64,000 nt of DNA. Origin: RZYX01 sp036654375 (GTDB lineage: Bacteria; Bacillota; Clostridia; Oscillospirales; Acutalibacteraceae). Where the stretch lies: the NCBI GenBank assembly GCA_036654375.1, contig JAVVSD010000003.1, forward strand, positions 1 to 64,000. The letters run 5' to 3'. Positions 24,777 to 34,217 of the stretch are shown piece by piece. A program made the position numbers and the translations under genes. Below the pieces are notes generated by a model that worked only from the letters and a program-made list of their open reading frames with translations, was not told where the DNA came from and did no database searches. Positions within the stretch are counted from its first letter, which is position 1; the number at the start of each line of letters is the position of its first letter.

Positions 24777-24815
24777 TGCCGAACGTTCAAATTTGAATGT
24801 TTCGGCAGTTTTTTT
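24777..24815 (+). terminator. Bidirectional terminator between kinase and ComFB genes
   Basis: TGCCGAA-CG-TTCAAA pairs with TTTGAA-TGT-TTCGGCA and is followed by GTTTTTTT on the plus strand. On the minus strand an ATTTTAAT tract follows, serving the ComFB gene. Confidence 0.8.
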
Positions 24816-24840
24816 GCAGTGTTTCTGCTTTTATTAAAAT

Positions 24841-25326
24841 TTAGTGTCTTGGCTTTCTTCTGACAGAAAGTGCAGCTTTAAGAACTGCCGAGGTCGCTTC
24901 CTGAGTGATTTCCTGCTCAAGCTCTTTGTCCTCTATTACTCCTCTTGACTTGACGACATAGTGCGGTTCAAGGCTATTTAGTGCCATTGCAATTATATCC
25001 ATTTTGCACCTGTCGCACTTGCAACATTTCATGCTGTCAAGCACCTTATCAAGCTTTTCAAGAACCAGTTTTTCGGTTAAATTATAAAGAACAACCTTGT
25101 CGTCCCTATCAATAATACGCGAAATCTCTTTGTTTTTAAGAAGTGCCGAGTTCATTTCCTCGCCTGTCATATCGCCTTTGGGGTTAAAGGGAACAACATT
25201 AAGCTCCGGTCTTGATGACTCCTCTTCTTCTTCCTCATACTCAATAGCAGCTTCTGTGTTATCGTAGTATGTAGGCATTATTTTTCTGTACATTTTTTCA
25301 CGGTCAAACGACTTTTTGCCTGCCAC
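24841..25326 (-). CDS. ComFB domain protein, probable cyclic dinucleotide receptor
   Basis: This 161-aa protein has an acidic, likely disordered N-terminal half (poly-Glu near residue 33). The C-terminal ComFB domain is NLTEKLVLEKLDKVLDSM, then the Cys set C101, C102, C104, C107 and ALNSLEPHYVV. ComFB proteins have been reported to bind cyclic dinucleotides. GTG 25326 starts 1 bp after the parA stop, behind AAGGGGG. The frame is open upstream to TTG 25359 but lacks a ribosome site there. The tight link to a ParA ATPase is unusual. Confidence 0.8.
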   Translation of the reverse strand: MAGKKSFDREKMYRKIMPTYYDNTEAAIEYEEEEEESSRPELNVVPFNPKGDMTGEEMNSALLKNKEISRIIDRDDKVVLYNLTEKLVLEKLDKVLDSMKCCKCDRCKMDIIAMALNSLEPHYVVKSRGVIEDKELEQEITQEATSAVLKAALSVRRKPRH

Positions 25327-25327
25327 T

Positions 25328-26089
25328 TTACTCAGCCCCCTTAAGTATTTCGTCAGCAAACATCATATAATCTTTCGCTACATTGCTTTTTGGTGCATAT
25401 TCCAGCAGTGAAAGTTGCTTTGCCTGTGCTTCTGAAATTGCACAGCCTGTTCGGATTTTTTTGCTGAATATTCTTGTGTCCATCTGCTCTGCAACAAGTG
25501 ACGCAGTTGCCATTATCTCCTTTGTTAGGATTGACCTTGCGTTGTATTTGTTCAGAACAATTCCCTGGATTTTAAGAGCAGGGTTATATCTTGTTTTTAC
25601 TCTTACAATTGTTTCATGAAGCTCCGCAATGCCCTGAAGGCTGAAAATATCAGCAAGCATTGGAATTACTATTGCATCTGCCGCTGTAAATGCGTTTACA
25701 GTAAGTATGCTCAGTGCTGGCGGGGTGTCTATAAGTATATAGTCATACCTGCGAAGTGCAGGCTCAATCGCCGTTTTAAGGATAAATTCGCGGTCTTTCT
25801 GTGTAAACTCAAGTTCCATTCCGCTTAAAAGAATGTTTGACGCAATTATATCAAAGGAAGGTGTTCTTTGAATCGCGTGCAATGTTTTTGTGGTGCCTTT
25901 GATGACATCATAGATTGTTGGAAACTCTTCCGTTTCAGCGTCAACACTGAAACTAAGGTTACCCTGAGGGTCTAAGTCAATACATAAAACTTTGTACCCT
26001 TTTGATTTAAGGCAAACGCCAAGCCCCTCTGTTGCAGAGGTTTTGCCAACGCCACCCTTTTGATTTGTAATAGCAATTACTGTCGCCAT
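25328..26089 (-). CDS. ParA/Soj-family ATPase
   Basis: This 253-aa protein is a deviant Walker A ATPase. KGGVGKTSA lies at residues 10-18, DLDPQGNLSF near residue 40 and IDTPPALSILTVNA near residue 118, all typical of ParA/Soj. Such ATPases position plasmids, chromosomes, chemoreceptor arrays or flagella by cycling on DNA or the membrane. ATG 26089 follows GAGGGTG. No ParB or parS-like site is visible. It is paired with a ComFB protein that starts 1 bp after its stop, so a protein-positioning role under cyclic dinucleotide control is an inference worth testing. Confidence 0.85.
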   Translation of the reverse strand: MATVIAITNQKGGVGKTSATEGLGVCLKSKGYKVLCIDLDPQGNLSFSVDAETEEFPTIYDVIKGTTKTLHAIQRTPSFDIIASNILLSGMELEFTQKDREFILKTAIEPALRRYDYILIDTPPALSILTVNAFTAADAIVIPMLADIFSLQGIAELHETIVRVKTRYNPALKIQGIVLNKYNARSILTKEIMATASLVAEQMDTRIFSKKIRTGCAISEAQAKQLSLLEYAPKSNVAKDYMMFADEILKGAE

Positions 26090-26369
26090 TATCTGCACCC
26101 TCAATATGAAAATTTTTATTATATGGTCGTAAAAGTTAGGATTTTATTGCAATTTGTTTATTGCACATAAATAAGTAATAAATAATAATACTCCAGTTTG
26201 TATAAAATTACTTTCCACACTATATTTTGGTGATTTGTTCAATATTTATTAAACATTCTACCATATATTCTTATTTTCGTCCAGTACATTTGTCAAAAAA
26301 GCAAACAATTAGGTTGATTTTGTATGTTTGCACAATTATATATTTTGTGCCTTGCTATTGGCACGATTT

Positions 26370-26422
26370 TTAAAAAAAACAGCCACCTTCATCCGTGCCT
26401 TTTAAAGCGTTTGGAAGGTGGC
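26370..26422 (-). terminator. Terminator of the large flagellar operon
   Basis: GCCACCTTC pairs with GAAGGTGGC on the minus strand, followed by a run of eight T. It starts 10 bp beyond the FapA-like stop codon. Confidence 0.85.
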
Positions 26423-26432
26423 TTGTGATTTC

Positions 26433-27746
26433 TCAAAATTTTGGTGCAGGAGCTGCTTCGATTCCATCTTCCGCAAGGAAAAACTTAACATTGTTATTCT
26501 CTTCGTTAAGATTTTTAACTACCTGTCCAATGGTTATTTTAACTCCTGGATATGCAACTGATTTTGCAACTATTTTTGCATCTTCAGGTGCAATTGGCAC
26601 AATATAAACATGCTCTGCAAGCCACTGCTCTCTCTCTTCCTCGCTAAGAAGTTCCAGTTCAGCTTTGATTTGTTCGGGAGTTTTTTGGCTCTCTGGATCC
26701 CAAAATCCCTCTTCTGATTCCCTTATGCTCACAGATGTTGCAAGATATGTATCTGCTCCCAGTGTTTTTGCAACAATTTCTGTCCCTGCCTGATATCTGC
26801 CACCAAGCAAAACTCCTTTAGAGCCTTCTGCAATTATTGCTCCGCCGGCAATTATTTCTCCATTAAGATAATAGTCTGCCACAATATTGCCCTGACACAT
26901 TACCTTTGTATTCTGAAAATACCTGCTTTTTATATCTCCACCTGCATAAAGTTTCCCTAAATTCATTCCATTCATGCCCTGTGTTATCGTTATGTTGCCT
27001 TTTGCCCAGATTGTTGCACCCTCAACCATTCCCTGGACTGTAACATCCTTTCCTGCATGAATTCTAAATCCCTCGCTGACATCTCCTGTGACAATTACAT
27101 TGCCTGCAAAGACAATGTCGCCTGTTGCCGTATTAATATTGCCTCTAACTGTGAATGTGTCATCAATGGCGACTATGTTATTGTGAAAATTTATACATCC
27201 ATCAATTGAGGAGCAAAGTGTTAATAAATCCTCTGAAATATATGTGTTTTGTCCATTGTTAAACTTTTTTTCTGCACCCGGTTTGAACGGAACTACAATT
27301 CCAAAAACATTCATTCCATCCTTGCCGGGAACGGGCATCGTCCTACTACAAAGTACCTGGTCTTTTTCAACTCCCTGAATTATTCCCATATCGTGAAAAT
27401 CTGCCCCGCCATCTGCTCTTTCCCGTGGCTTTAAAACAGGATTTAACTCAAAATGATAGGACATTGTTGCATCTTTGCCCTTAACCGGTTGCTCACCCTC
27501 GGCGCATAATATCTCTGAAAAAAAGCTTTGCAAGCTGCATCTTCTTTCAAGCTCTTTTTGTATAATACCAAAAGTTATTCCAGCTCTTTCCAAGGTTTTT
27601 AAAAGGTCATCTACCGTTACTTGACGGCAATTTTCAGGGATACCAACGCTCAAAAACGCCTGCATCTTATCAGGAGTGACCCGTATATGAATAATAGGTT
27701 CCGCTATGTTTTGTTCGTCTACGGTCTTTGTTCCATTTTCAATCAT
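26433..27746 (-). CDS. FapA-like DUF342 protein
   Basis: This 437-aa cytoplasmic protein belongs to DUF342 (FapA). The signature is a right-handed beta-helix of repeats such as VQGMVEGATIWAKGNITI and CQGNIVADYYLNGEIIAGGA between about residues 210 and 340, following VRGNINTATGDIVFAGNVIV. The last 100 residues are helical. DUF342 genes often close flagellar operons; a role in polar assembly or in signalling has been proposed in other species. GGGGGCGAT precedes ATG 27746. It is the last gene of the operon before a strong terminator. Confidence 0.88.
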   Translation of the reverse strand: MIENGTKTVDEQNIAEPIIHIRVTPDKMQAFLSVGIPENCRQVTVDDLLKTLERAGITFGIIQKELERRCSLQSFFSEILCAEGEQPVKGKDATMSYHFELNPVLKPRERADGGADFHDMGIIQGVEKDQVLCSRTMPVPGKDGMNVFGIVVPFKPGAEKKFNNGQNTYISEDLLTLCSSIDGCINFHNNIVAIDDTFTVRGNINTATGDIVFAGNVIVTGDVSEGFRIHAGKDVTVQGMVEGATIWAKGNITITQGMNGMNLGKLYAGGDIKSRYFQNTKVMCQGNIVADYYLNGEIIAGGAIIAEGSKGVLLGGRYQAGTEIVAKTLGADTYLATSVSIRESEEGFWDPESQKTPEQIKAELELLSEEEREQWLAEHVYIVPIAPEDAKIVAKSVAYPGVKITIGQVVKNLNEENNNVKFFLAEDGIEAAPAPKF

Positions 27747-27810
27747 AGAATATCGCCCCCAAAGATGTATATTAAAAAAATTGTTTATATGTTTTATTAG
27801 ATAACATCTT

Positions 27811-28521
27811 TTATCTAAGATTGTTTATCGTCTGCTCAACCTCATCTGAAATCTGCACCATTCTTGCATTCATCTGAAATGCTCTTTGAGTTGTAATAAC
27901 ATCTGCCATTTCTGATGCAAGCTGTACTCCAGACATTTCAAGATATCCTCTTTTTGTTTCAACAGCAGATGCCCAAGGTTGACCTGAAACTTCATTTGCT
28001 TCAAAGAAACCATTTCCCGCTCTTGTCAGTCCATCAATATTTTTAAAGCTAAAAACTCCAATGCCCAGATTTGTTTCCGAGAGCTGTTTGGGATCTTTTA
28101 TTATTATTGGATTATTATTTTTATCAGCAACATATCCGCCTTGTGAAGAAACGAGTACAAACGAGCCATTTTGAAGCTCCTGAAGATTAAAGTTGCCGTC
28201 CCTTGTATAGCTTATATGTCCTGTCTGAGAAACAATTCCAAAGAATCCGTTTTTGTCAAGTATTGCATAGTCAAGCACACGACCTGTATCCCTTAGTGCT
28301 GACCGCTCAAATATTGTGTCTGTTTTTTGAAGCTTGGCGCCACTTCCAACTGTTAGATTTTGTCCATTCCCTCTCATATTTGTGTGCATTAGTTCAGAAA
28401 AAGACACCGTCGACGGCTTGTATCCGTTTGTGGAAATATTGGCAATGTTATTTGCAATTGTATCAAGCCCCTTTTGGAGCTGTATTGTGCCAACTGCTGA
28501 TGTGTAAAAAGCTAAGTTCAT
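27811..28521 (-). CDS. Flagellar hook-basal body protein, FlgG family (copy 2)
   Basis: This 236-aa rod/hook-family protein begins MNLAFYTSAVGTIQLQKGL, followed by DTIANNIANISTNGYKPS, the shared axial-protein motif. The C-terminal motif ADVITTQRAFQMNARMVQISDE is also present. It resembles the FlhO/FlhP pair of Bacillus, which form the rod. The start was placed at ATG 28521 (AAAGGAGTG upstream). It follows copy 1 by 45 bp. Which copy is the distal rod protein cannot be told from sequence. Confidence 0.9.
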   Translation of the reverse strand: MNLAFYTSAVGTIQLQKGLDTIANNIANISTNGYKPSTVSFSELMHTNMRGNGQNLTVGSGAKLQKTDTIFERSALRDTGRVLDYAILDKNGFFGIVSQTGHISYTRDGNFNLQELQNGSFVLVSSQGGYVADKNNNPIIIKDPKQLSETNLGIGVFSFKNIDGLTRAGNGFFEANEVSGQPWASAVETKRGYLEMSGVQLASEMADVITTQRAFQMNARMVQISDEVEQTINNLR

Positions 28522-28566
28522 TAGAGTTTCACTCCTTTTCAAGCTGTTTGGATTAGTTTATATATC

Positions 28567-29316
28567 TTAATTTATTCTTCCAATTTCGTTTGTTGCTTTT
28601 TGAAGCACAGCGTCATACATTTTTAGGATATTCGACTGCGACTGCAATTCTCTTTGTGCTGCAATTGCATTTGTCATTTCCTCACCCATGTCAACATTAG
28701 AGCCTTCGAGTGCTTTTCCTTTTACCTGTCCGCCGACAAGCTTTGCTCCGCCTGCCGCTGTGTAATAACCATCAACAACAGGGGTAAGGGTATTGTAGTC
28801 ATCGAAGCTATAGATTGCAAGCTTGCCAACAAACGCTCCATCTGCATAGACATTCCCGCTTGTATCAAAGGCAACATTCTCTGTGCCAACTCTTATTGGT
28901 CCATTTTGACCCATAACTCTGCCACCTGACTGTACAAGATAGCCGTCTGCGTCAATATTAAAATCTCCCTTGCGGGTATAAACCGTTCCACCGCCCGTCT
29001 GGAGTGCAAAAAAGCCCTCTCCAACTATTGCCGCGTCAAGATTTCTGCCAGTGTCCAAAGGGCTGCCTTGCGAGTGTATTGTTGCGGTCTGGCTAACGGT
29101 TCTAAGCATTGATTTTTCACCAATCGGAGTGTGTGTCTGCGCTCCAGAAATTGACTGCTGAACTCTGGATATCACCATATTTTCAAAAGATTCTGTGACT
29201 ACCATTTGCCTTTTGTATCCTGTTGTTTTTGCATTTGAAATGTTATTGGCTATTGTGCTGAGAACTTTATTCTGTGTCCTTATTCCCGTTCCCAATTGAT
29301 AAAAGCCTCTTACCAT
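28567..29316 (-). CDS. flgG: Flagellar hook-basal body protein, FlgG family (copy 1)
   Basis: This 249-aa protein has the axial N-terminal signature MVRGFYQLGTGIRTQNKVL, then STIANNISNAKTTGYKRQ, and a C-terminal ELQSQSNILKMYDAVLQKATN. Central FlgG-like sequence (VRVGTENVAFDTSGNVYADG) is visible. It is likely a rod protein exported before the hook. ATG 29316 was chosen (AGAGGG 8 bp upstream); the longer frame starts at a TTG. It lies 26 bp after fliA, making a fliA-flgG-flgG-fapA order. Confidence 0.92.
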   Translation of the reverse strand: MVRGFYQLGTGIRTQNKVLSTIANNISNAKTTGYKRQMVVTESFENMVISRVQQSISGAQTHTPIGEKSMLRTVSQTATIHSQGSPLDTGRNLDAAIVGEGFFALQTGGGTVYTRKGDFNIDADGYLVQSGGRVMGQNGPIRVGTENVAFDTSGNVYADGAFVGKLAIYSFDDYNTLTPVVDGYYTAAGGAKLVGGQVKGKALEGSNVDMGEEMTNAIAAQRELQSQSNILKMYDAVLQKATNEIGRIN

Positions 29317-29342
29317 ATTCAAAACCCTCTTTCGTTTTGGTG

Positions 29343-30128
29343 TCAGAAATCCTTTTCGTCTTCCATTAATTTTTTTAGCCTTTTTATTGCCTGAAATCGC
29401 AACTGTGAAATTCGCTTTGGTTCTGTATTAAGTATATCTGCTATTTCTGTGACCGAAAAATCCTCTGTATAGAAAAGTGAAAGTACCAGCTGATGTTCCC
29501 TGCTAAGTTTGCTGATGCACTTTGCAAGCCCTGCCGAAAATCCACCCTGCTCAATGATATGCACTGGGTCATCCTGCTCACCTGAGGAAATTTCAATTAT
29601 CCTGTCGTCCATATTGTCGTCTGTGATAATCTGATCAAGAGAAATAACGCTTATCGGTCTTGATTCCTGTAGCTTTTTATCAAGATTCTCTGGGCTTACT
29701 CCAAGATATTCTGCAAGCTCTGTCTTTTCGGGTTCTCTGCCAAGCGCTGTTGTCAGTTCTTCCCTTGCAGACGAAATCTCCCTTGAAATATCCCTCACTC
29801 TACGGACCATGCCACTCTGTTTGTTTATGTAGTCAAGCATTGCACCATGCACTCTGTATGAAACATAGGTTTCAAATTTTACTCCACGGTCAAGATCAAA
29901 TCTATCGATAGCGGTTATAAGTGCAATCATTCCCTCACTTACAAGCTCTTCGACTGAATCTATACCCCTAAACTTTTGATAGACCTTGAATGCAATTTTT
30001 TTAAGGATGGGCATATAAATCAGAACCAGCTCATTGCGGATTTTTATATCTTTGGTTTTGATATAATTTTGCCATAAGTTAAGTGTTTCTTCGTCGATAC
30101 TTGAACAACATATGGTTTCACCGTTCAT
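29343..30128 (-). CDS. fliA: Flagellar sigma factor FliA (sigma-28 / SigD)
   Basis: This 261-aa sigma factor directs late flagellar transcription. Region 2 includes the LVLIYMPILKKIAFKVYQ stretch and the VRRVRDISREISS core binder. Region 3 follows (SPENLDKKLQES), and region 4 is a helix-turn-helix near 225-255 with FSVTEIADILNTEPKRISQL. It has FliA length and the WhiG/FliA family features. The start at ATG 30128 follows GGAAGGG. It sits directly after flhA, where flhF and flhG would be expected. FlgM is encoded at 15316, and its likely promoters precede flagellin, flgM and fliD. Confidence 0.95.
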   Translation of the reverse strand: MNGETICCSSIDEETLNLWQNYIKTKDIKIRNELVLIYMPILKKIAFKVYQKFRGIDSVEELVSEGMIALITAIDRFDLDRGVKFETYVSYRVHGAMLDYINKQSGMVRRVRDISREISSAREELTTALGREPEKTELAEYLGVSPENLDKKLQESRPISVISLDQIITDDNMDDRIIEISSGEQDDPVHIIEQGGFSAGLAKCISKLSREHQLVLSLFYTEDFSVTEIADILNTEPKRISQLRFQAIKRLKKLMEDEKDF

Positions 30129-30179
30129 AATGCCCTTCCTTTCTGCTGTATTCACAAGCGGAGTAGTTAAGACTAATTT

Positions 30180-32249
30180 TTATATTTCAACATTCGCAAC
30201 TGCCTGTATCTGAACGCCTGTGTCAAGCTCGTTATAGGAAAGCACAACTGCACTTTGACCGAACTGTTCGAGCATTTTGCTGAAATAAATGCGAACTATT
30301 GGTGAAGTTAAAATTATGGGTGTGTTTATAACTTCCTTAACCTTTTTAATAGCCTCCACAAGGCTCGTCATTATCTTTTGCATTGAATCAGGGTCAATAT
30401 TGAGATAGCTTCCCTGCTCGTTGCTTTTAATCGAATTAATTATTATCTTTTCAACTTCGCTGTCAAGTGTGATAACTCTTATATGCCCGCTCTCCGACCA
30501 CTTGCGTGTTATCGTTCTCTTGAGTGTCTGTCTTACATGCTCGGTAAGAAGTTCGACATCACGAACGCTGGCGGAATGTGCAGAAATTGTTTCAACGATT
30601 ATTTCCATATCCCTTATCGGAACACCTTCTTTAAGAAGGTTTTCAAGCACTTTTTGGAAGTTTGCCATTGTTATCTGTGCTGGGATAATATCTTCAACAT
30701 TAAGCCCGCTGTTCTTTTTTAGATTTTCAAGAAGCTGATTGACATCCTGCCTTGTAAGCAGCTCAAATGCGTGCTTTTTAACTGTTTCTGAAAGATGTGT
30801 TATAACCACAGAAAGTGGGTCAATAACTGTGTAGCCGTATATCTCTGCCATATCTTTTTTATCTGGTGTTATCCATTTACTTGGAATTCCATAGGCTGGC
30901 TCTATTGTTTCGATTCCATCAACATCACCCGTTAGCCCACCTGGGTCAAGTGCCAAGAAATAGTCAACAAGAATTTCACCTTTTGATATTTCTTCTCCGC
31001 GTATTTTAATTACATATTGGTTTGGGTTCAGAGTTCCATCATCCCTAAGCCTGACGGCAGGGATAACCATTCCCATTTCCATTGCAAACTGTTTTCTAAA
31101 CATTACAAGCCTGTCAATAAAGTTGCTCCCGTTTCCTTGGTCAACAAGCGGAATAAGGCTGTATCCAAAATTCATCTCAATTGTATCAACTGTAAGAAGC
31201 TCATAGACATTATCAATATTTCGGTAATATTCTGTTTCGGACTGTGTGGACATCTCCGTTTCTGCTATGCTAAGTCCATCAGCAAGAACCGGCTCGTCTT
31301 GGCTGTTCATCTTCTTGGAAATAGTCACCCCGAGAACAATAAATCCAATTGCCAGAATAAAGGTTTGTAGCTTTGGCATTCCTGGGATAAGCCCCATTGC
31401 ACAAAGTGCAATTCCGGAAATTATCATTACCATTGGTTGGGCTGCAAACTGCCTTGTAAGGTCCATGCCAAGGCTTGACTCGGAAGCAGCTCTCGTAACT
31501 ATCATGCCTGTTGCAGTAGAAATAAGAAGTGCTGGCACCTGTGATACCAGTCCGTCGCCAACTGTTGCTATTGAATAGGTGTTAAGAACATCTGTAAAGT
31601 TGCTTCCACCCTGAACCATGCCTATTATTGTTCCGCCGATGAAGTTGATTGCAGTGATGACAATGGACATTATCGCATCACCTTTAACAAACTTTGTGGC
31701 ACCGTCCATTGCACCATAGAACTCGGCTTCTCTTTGAATGTTGGTTCTGCGTTTCCTTGCCTCCTGCTCATCAATAAGTCCTGAGCTTAAGTCGGCATCA
31801 ATTGCCATCTGCTTTCCAGGCATTGCGTCAAGTGTGAATCTTGCAGAAACCTCTGCAACTCTCTCTGCACCTTTTGTGATAACGATAAACTGAACCGCAA
31901 CAATTATGAGGAATACAATGAATCCAACAACAATGTTGCCGCCCAAAACAAAGTCACCAAAGGTTTTGATTACCTGTCCTGCATCTCCGCCTTTTGTAAG
32001 AATGAGCCTTGTTGAAGAGATGTTAAGACCAAGTCTGAACAAAGTTGTCATCAGCAAGATTGACGGGAAAACGGAAAATTCAAGTGATTCTTTTATGTAT
32101 GTACTGATGAGCAAAATCATCAGTGAAATTATTATGTTGAAAACGAACATAAAGTCGAGTAAAAATGATGGAAGTGGAATAATGATAAGGGCAACGATTA
32201 AGACGACAAATATTGATACCATCTGATTCTTAAAATTTATCATCTTCAT
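30180..32249 (-). CDS. flhA: Flagellar export gate protein FlhA
   Basis: FlhA (689 aa) is the largest export-gate protein and docks chaperone-substrate complexes. Around 7-8 membrane segments lie in the first 315 residues. The conserved FHIPEP-like loop region is seen in KGAERVAEVSARFTLDAMPG. The cytoplasmic half (about 330-689) carries the conserved segments GEILVDYFLALDPGG and LTRQDVNQLLENL. Length is normal. ATG 32249 has a weak ribosome site; it follows flhB by 8 bp, so translational coupling is likely. Confidence 0.96.
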   Translation of the reverse strand: MKMINFKNQMVSIFVVLIVALIIIPLPSFLLDFMFVFNIIISLMILLISTYIKESLEFSVFPSILLMTTLFRLGLNISSTRLILTKGGDAGQVIKTFGDFVLGGNIVVGFIVFLIIVAVQFIVITKGAERVAEVSARFTLDAMPGKQMAIDADLSSGLIDEQEARKRRTNIQREAEFYGAMDGATKFVKGDAIMSIVITAINFIGGTIIGMVQGGSNFTDVLNTYSIATVGDGLVSQVPALLISTATGMIVTRAASESSLGMDLTRQFAAQPMVMIISGIALCAMGLIPGMPKLQTFILAIGFIVLGVTISKKMNSQDEPVLADGLSIAETEMSTQSETEYYRNIDNVYELLTVDTIEMNFGYSLIPLVDQGNGSNFIDRLVMFRKQFAMEMGMVIPAVRLRDDGTLNPNQYVIKIRGEEISKGEILVDYFLALDPGGLTGDVDGIETIEPAYGIPSKWITPDKKDMAEIYGYTVIDPLSVVITHLSETVKKHAFELLTRQDVNQLLENLKKNSGLNVEDIIPAQITMANFQKVLENLLKEGVPIRDMEIIVETISAHSASVRDVELLTEHVRQTLKRTITRKWSESGHIRVITLDSEVEKIIINSIKSNEQGSYLNIDPDSMQKIMTSLVEAIKKVKEVINTPIILTSPIVRIYFSKMLEQFGQSAVVLSYNELDTGVQIQAVANVEI

Positions 32250-32257
32250 TTATCTTA

Positions 32258-33322
32258 TCAACTCTCTTTCTTAAGGGAATATACCCATGCGAGTATTTCT
32301 GCCGTTGCGGTATAGTATTGCGGTGGAATTTCCCTGCCTATCTCTACTTCACTAAAAAGCGCTCTGGCAAGTGGCTTGTCCTCTATCATTGGAATGTCGT
32401 ATTTCTCCGCCTCCTCGATTATTCGAAATGCGACAAAATCTTGACCTTTCGCAAGCACTATAGGTGCTGAATTCATTTCAATGTTGTATTGAAGCGCAAC
32501 TGCAAAATGCGTTGGGTTTCTTACTATGACATCTGCATTTGGAACCTGTTGCATCATGCGTTGCTGCGAGATTTTCCTTTGGGCATCTTTTATCCTGCTC
32601 CTGATTATTGGGTCACCCTCTGTTTGCTTGTACTCCTCTTTAACTTCCTGTTTGGTCATCTTGATGTTTCTTTCGTATTCCCACCATTGATATAAATAGT
32701 CAATGACGGAAATTGCAATAAATGCTATAGAAAGCTTAATTACAAGGCTGTAAACTGACTGGAGAACAAACACAGTAGCACTTAGAACATCAAGTGACAT
32801 TAGCTTTACAGTATCTGCCGCTATTGATTTAAAATAGCTATATATAACGGCGCCTATTATTACCGCCTTTATTATTGATTTAAATAGCTCAACTATTGAA
32901 CGAAGTGAAATGATTTTTTTAAGACCTGATATTGGGTTTATCTTTGAAAATTTCGGCTTTAATGCATCAGCTGAAAACAGAAATTTTGTCTGTGCTCCTG
33001 TGGCTATTACTCCCACAATTAATAATATCAGTATCAGTGGTCCTGCTGTGTATACAACGGAAAGGCAACAATCCTTGAAAATGTCAACCGCTGAATCAAC
33101 CGTTAGTTCTGTCACTGTCTTGATTGATGTTAGGTACTTGTACATATTTTGCGACATATATTGAAATATTTTGGGAAACATCAAGTCAAGCCCAACAAAT
33201 GCAGCTAAAATTGTTAATGCGTTTACTATATCCTGACTTTTATAGACATTACCTTTTTTTCGTTCGTCTTTTCGTTTCTTGGGGGATGCTTTTTCGGTTT
33301 TGCTTTCGCCTCCAGCTGCCAA
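32258..33322 (-). CDS. flhB: Flagellar export switch protein FlhB
   Basis: FlhB (354 aa) switches export from rod/hook to filament substrates. Four membrane segments lie near residues 30-210. The autocleavage site NPTH occurs in VRNPTHFAVALQY (near residue 268). The C-terminal domain contains IIEEAEKYDIPMIEDKPLARALF. The Lys/Arg/Glu-rich N-terminus KTEKASPKKRKDERKKGNV is typical. TTG 33322 was chosen because GGGGGAATAAAG precedes it; an upstream in-frame TTG at 33346 lacks such spacing. A separate YlqH-like copy of the C-terminal domain is at 21798. Confidence 0.95.
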   Translation of the reverse strand: MAAGGESKTEKASPKKRKDERKKGNVYKSQDIVNALTILAAFVGLDLMFPKIFQYMSQNMYKYLTSIKTVTELTVDSAVDIFKDCCLSVVYTAGPLILILLIVGVIATGAQTKFLFSADALKPKFSKINPISGLKKIISLRSIVELFKSIIKAVIIGAVIYSYFKSIAADTVKLMSLDVLSATVFVLQSVYSLVIKLSIAFIAISVIDYLYQWWEYERNIKMTKQEVKEEYKQTEGDPIIRSRIKDAQRKISQQRMMQQVPNADVIVRNPTHFAVALQYNIEMNSAPIVLAKGQDFVAFRIIEEAEKYDIPMIEDKPLARALFSEVEIGREIPPQYYTATAEILAWVYSLKKES

Positions 33323-33359
33323 CTTTATTCCCCCTTTGTTGCTCAACTACACGCTTTTG

Positions 33360-34118
33360 TCAGATGCCAAATATTAAAACAATTTTTTGCAACATGACTT
33401 CTATCAGTTTTTCTACAAATTTTGCATACGGACCAACAAGAAGGGCAATACAAACGAAACCAAGAAAAACTTTTAGCTGAATGTTAACTGCAAAAATGTT
33501 AATTTGCGGAACAGCTTTCATAAGAAGTCCAACGCCCATTTCCGTTATGAACTCAATAGCCATTATTGGCAACGCAAGCTTTACTGAATATATCAACACC
33601 AGCGAGAAAAGAGAAACAATTTCTGTGAACATCTCGGCTGGAAGTGCCAAGTCGCCATATGGTGATATCTGCCCCAAGGTTACAAAGATTTTTATCATCG
33701 TTAGGTGCGCGTTTGTTGCAAAAAACACCATGATGAACATGGCATTTATAATTGATGCCGACACCGCCATTGAAATATTGCTTTGGGGGTCATACACCTT
33801 TGACATAGAAATTCCCATGTTGAAATCCATGTATTCACCACCAAGTGTGATGACTGAAAGGAAAAGCTGCATTATGAAACCGACAATAAAGCCAACCAGC
33901 AGTTCTTTCATCAGCAAAAAAGCGTAGACAAACAGTCCTGTTATTTCGATATCTTTCTGCGGAATGACGCTGTATGTAAATATTGCAAGTAAAAATGTGA
34001 GTGCGACCTTGACCACCGTTGGAATTGATTTTCGTCCAAATATTGGGTTAAACATTATACAGCCGAACATTCGCATAAATACAAAGGAAAAAAGAGTGAA
34101 ATTATAATCTAAAATCAT
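33360..34118 (-). CDS. fliR: Flagellar export gate protein FliR
   Basis: FliR (252 aa) is a core membrane protein of the export gate with FliP and FliQ. Six to eight hydrophobic segments span the whole length. The sequence begins MILDYNFTLFSFVFMRMFGC and has the family motif LLMKAVPQINIFAVNIQLKV near residue 195. Size is typical. GGAGGATAG precedes ATG 34118. It follows fliQ after a 99-bp spacer that I cannot assign. Confidence 0.94.
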   Translation of the reverse strand: MILDYNFTLFSFVFMRMFGCIMFNPIFGRKSIPTVVKVALTFLLAIFTYSVIPQKDIEITGLFVYAFLLMKELLVGFIVGFIMQLFLSVITLGGEYMDFNMGISMSKVYDPQSNISMAVSASIINAMFIMVFFATNAHLTMIKIFVTLGQISPYGDLALPAEMFTEIVSLFSLVLIYSVKLALPIMAIEFITEMGVGLLMKAVPQINIFAVNIQLKVFLGFVCIALLVGPYAKFVEKLIEVMLQKIVLIFGI

Positions 34119-34217
34119 CGCTATCCTCCGTTTTTACGCAAGGTTAAAATTAATCGTTAACCTTAAGTTCTATTTTAAATTAGTTAGCCTCTAATGTCAA
34201 AGCAGTTATTAGATTTT

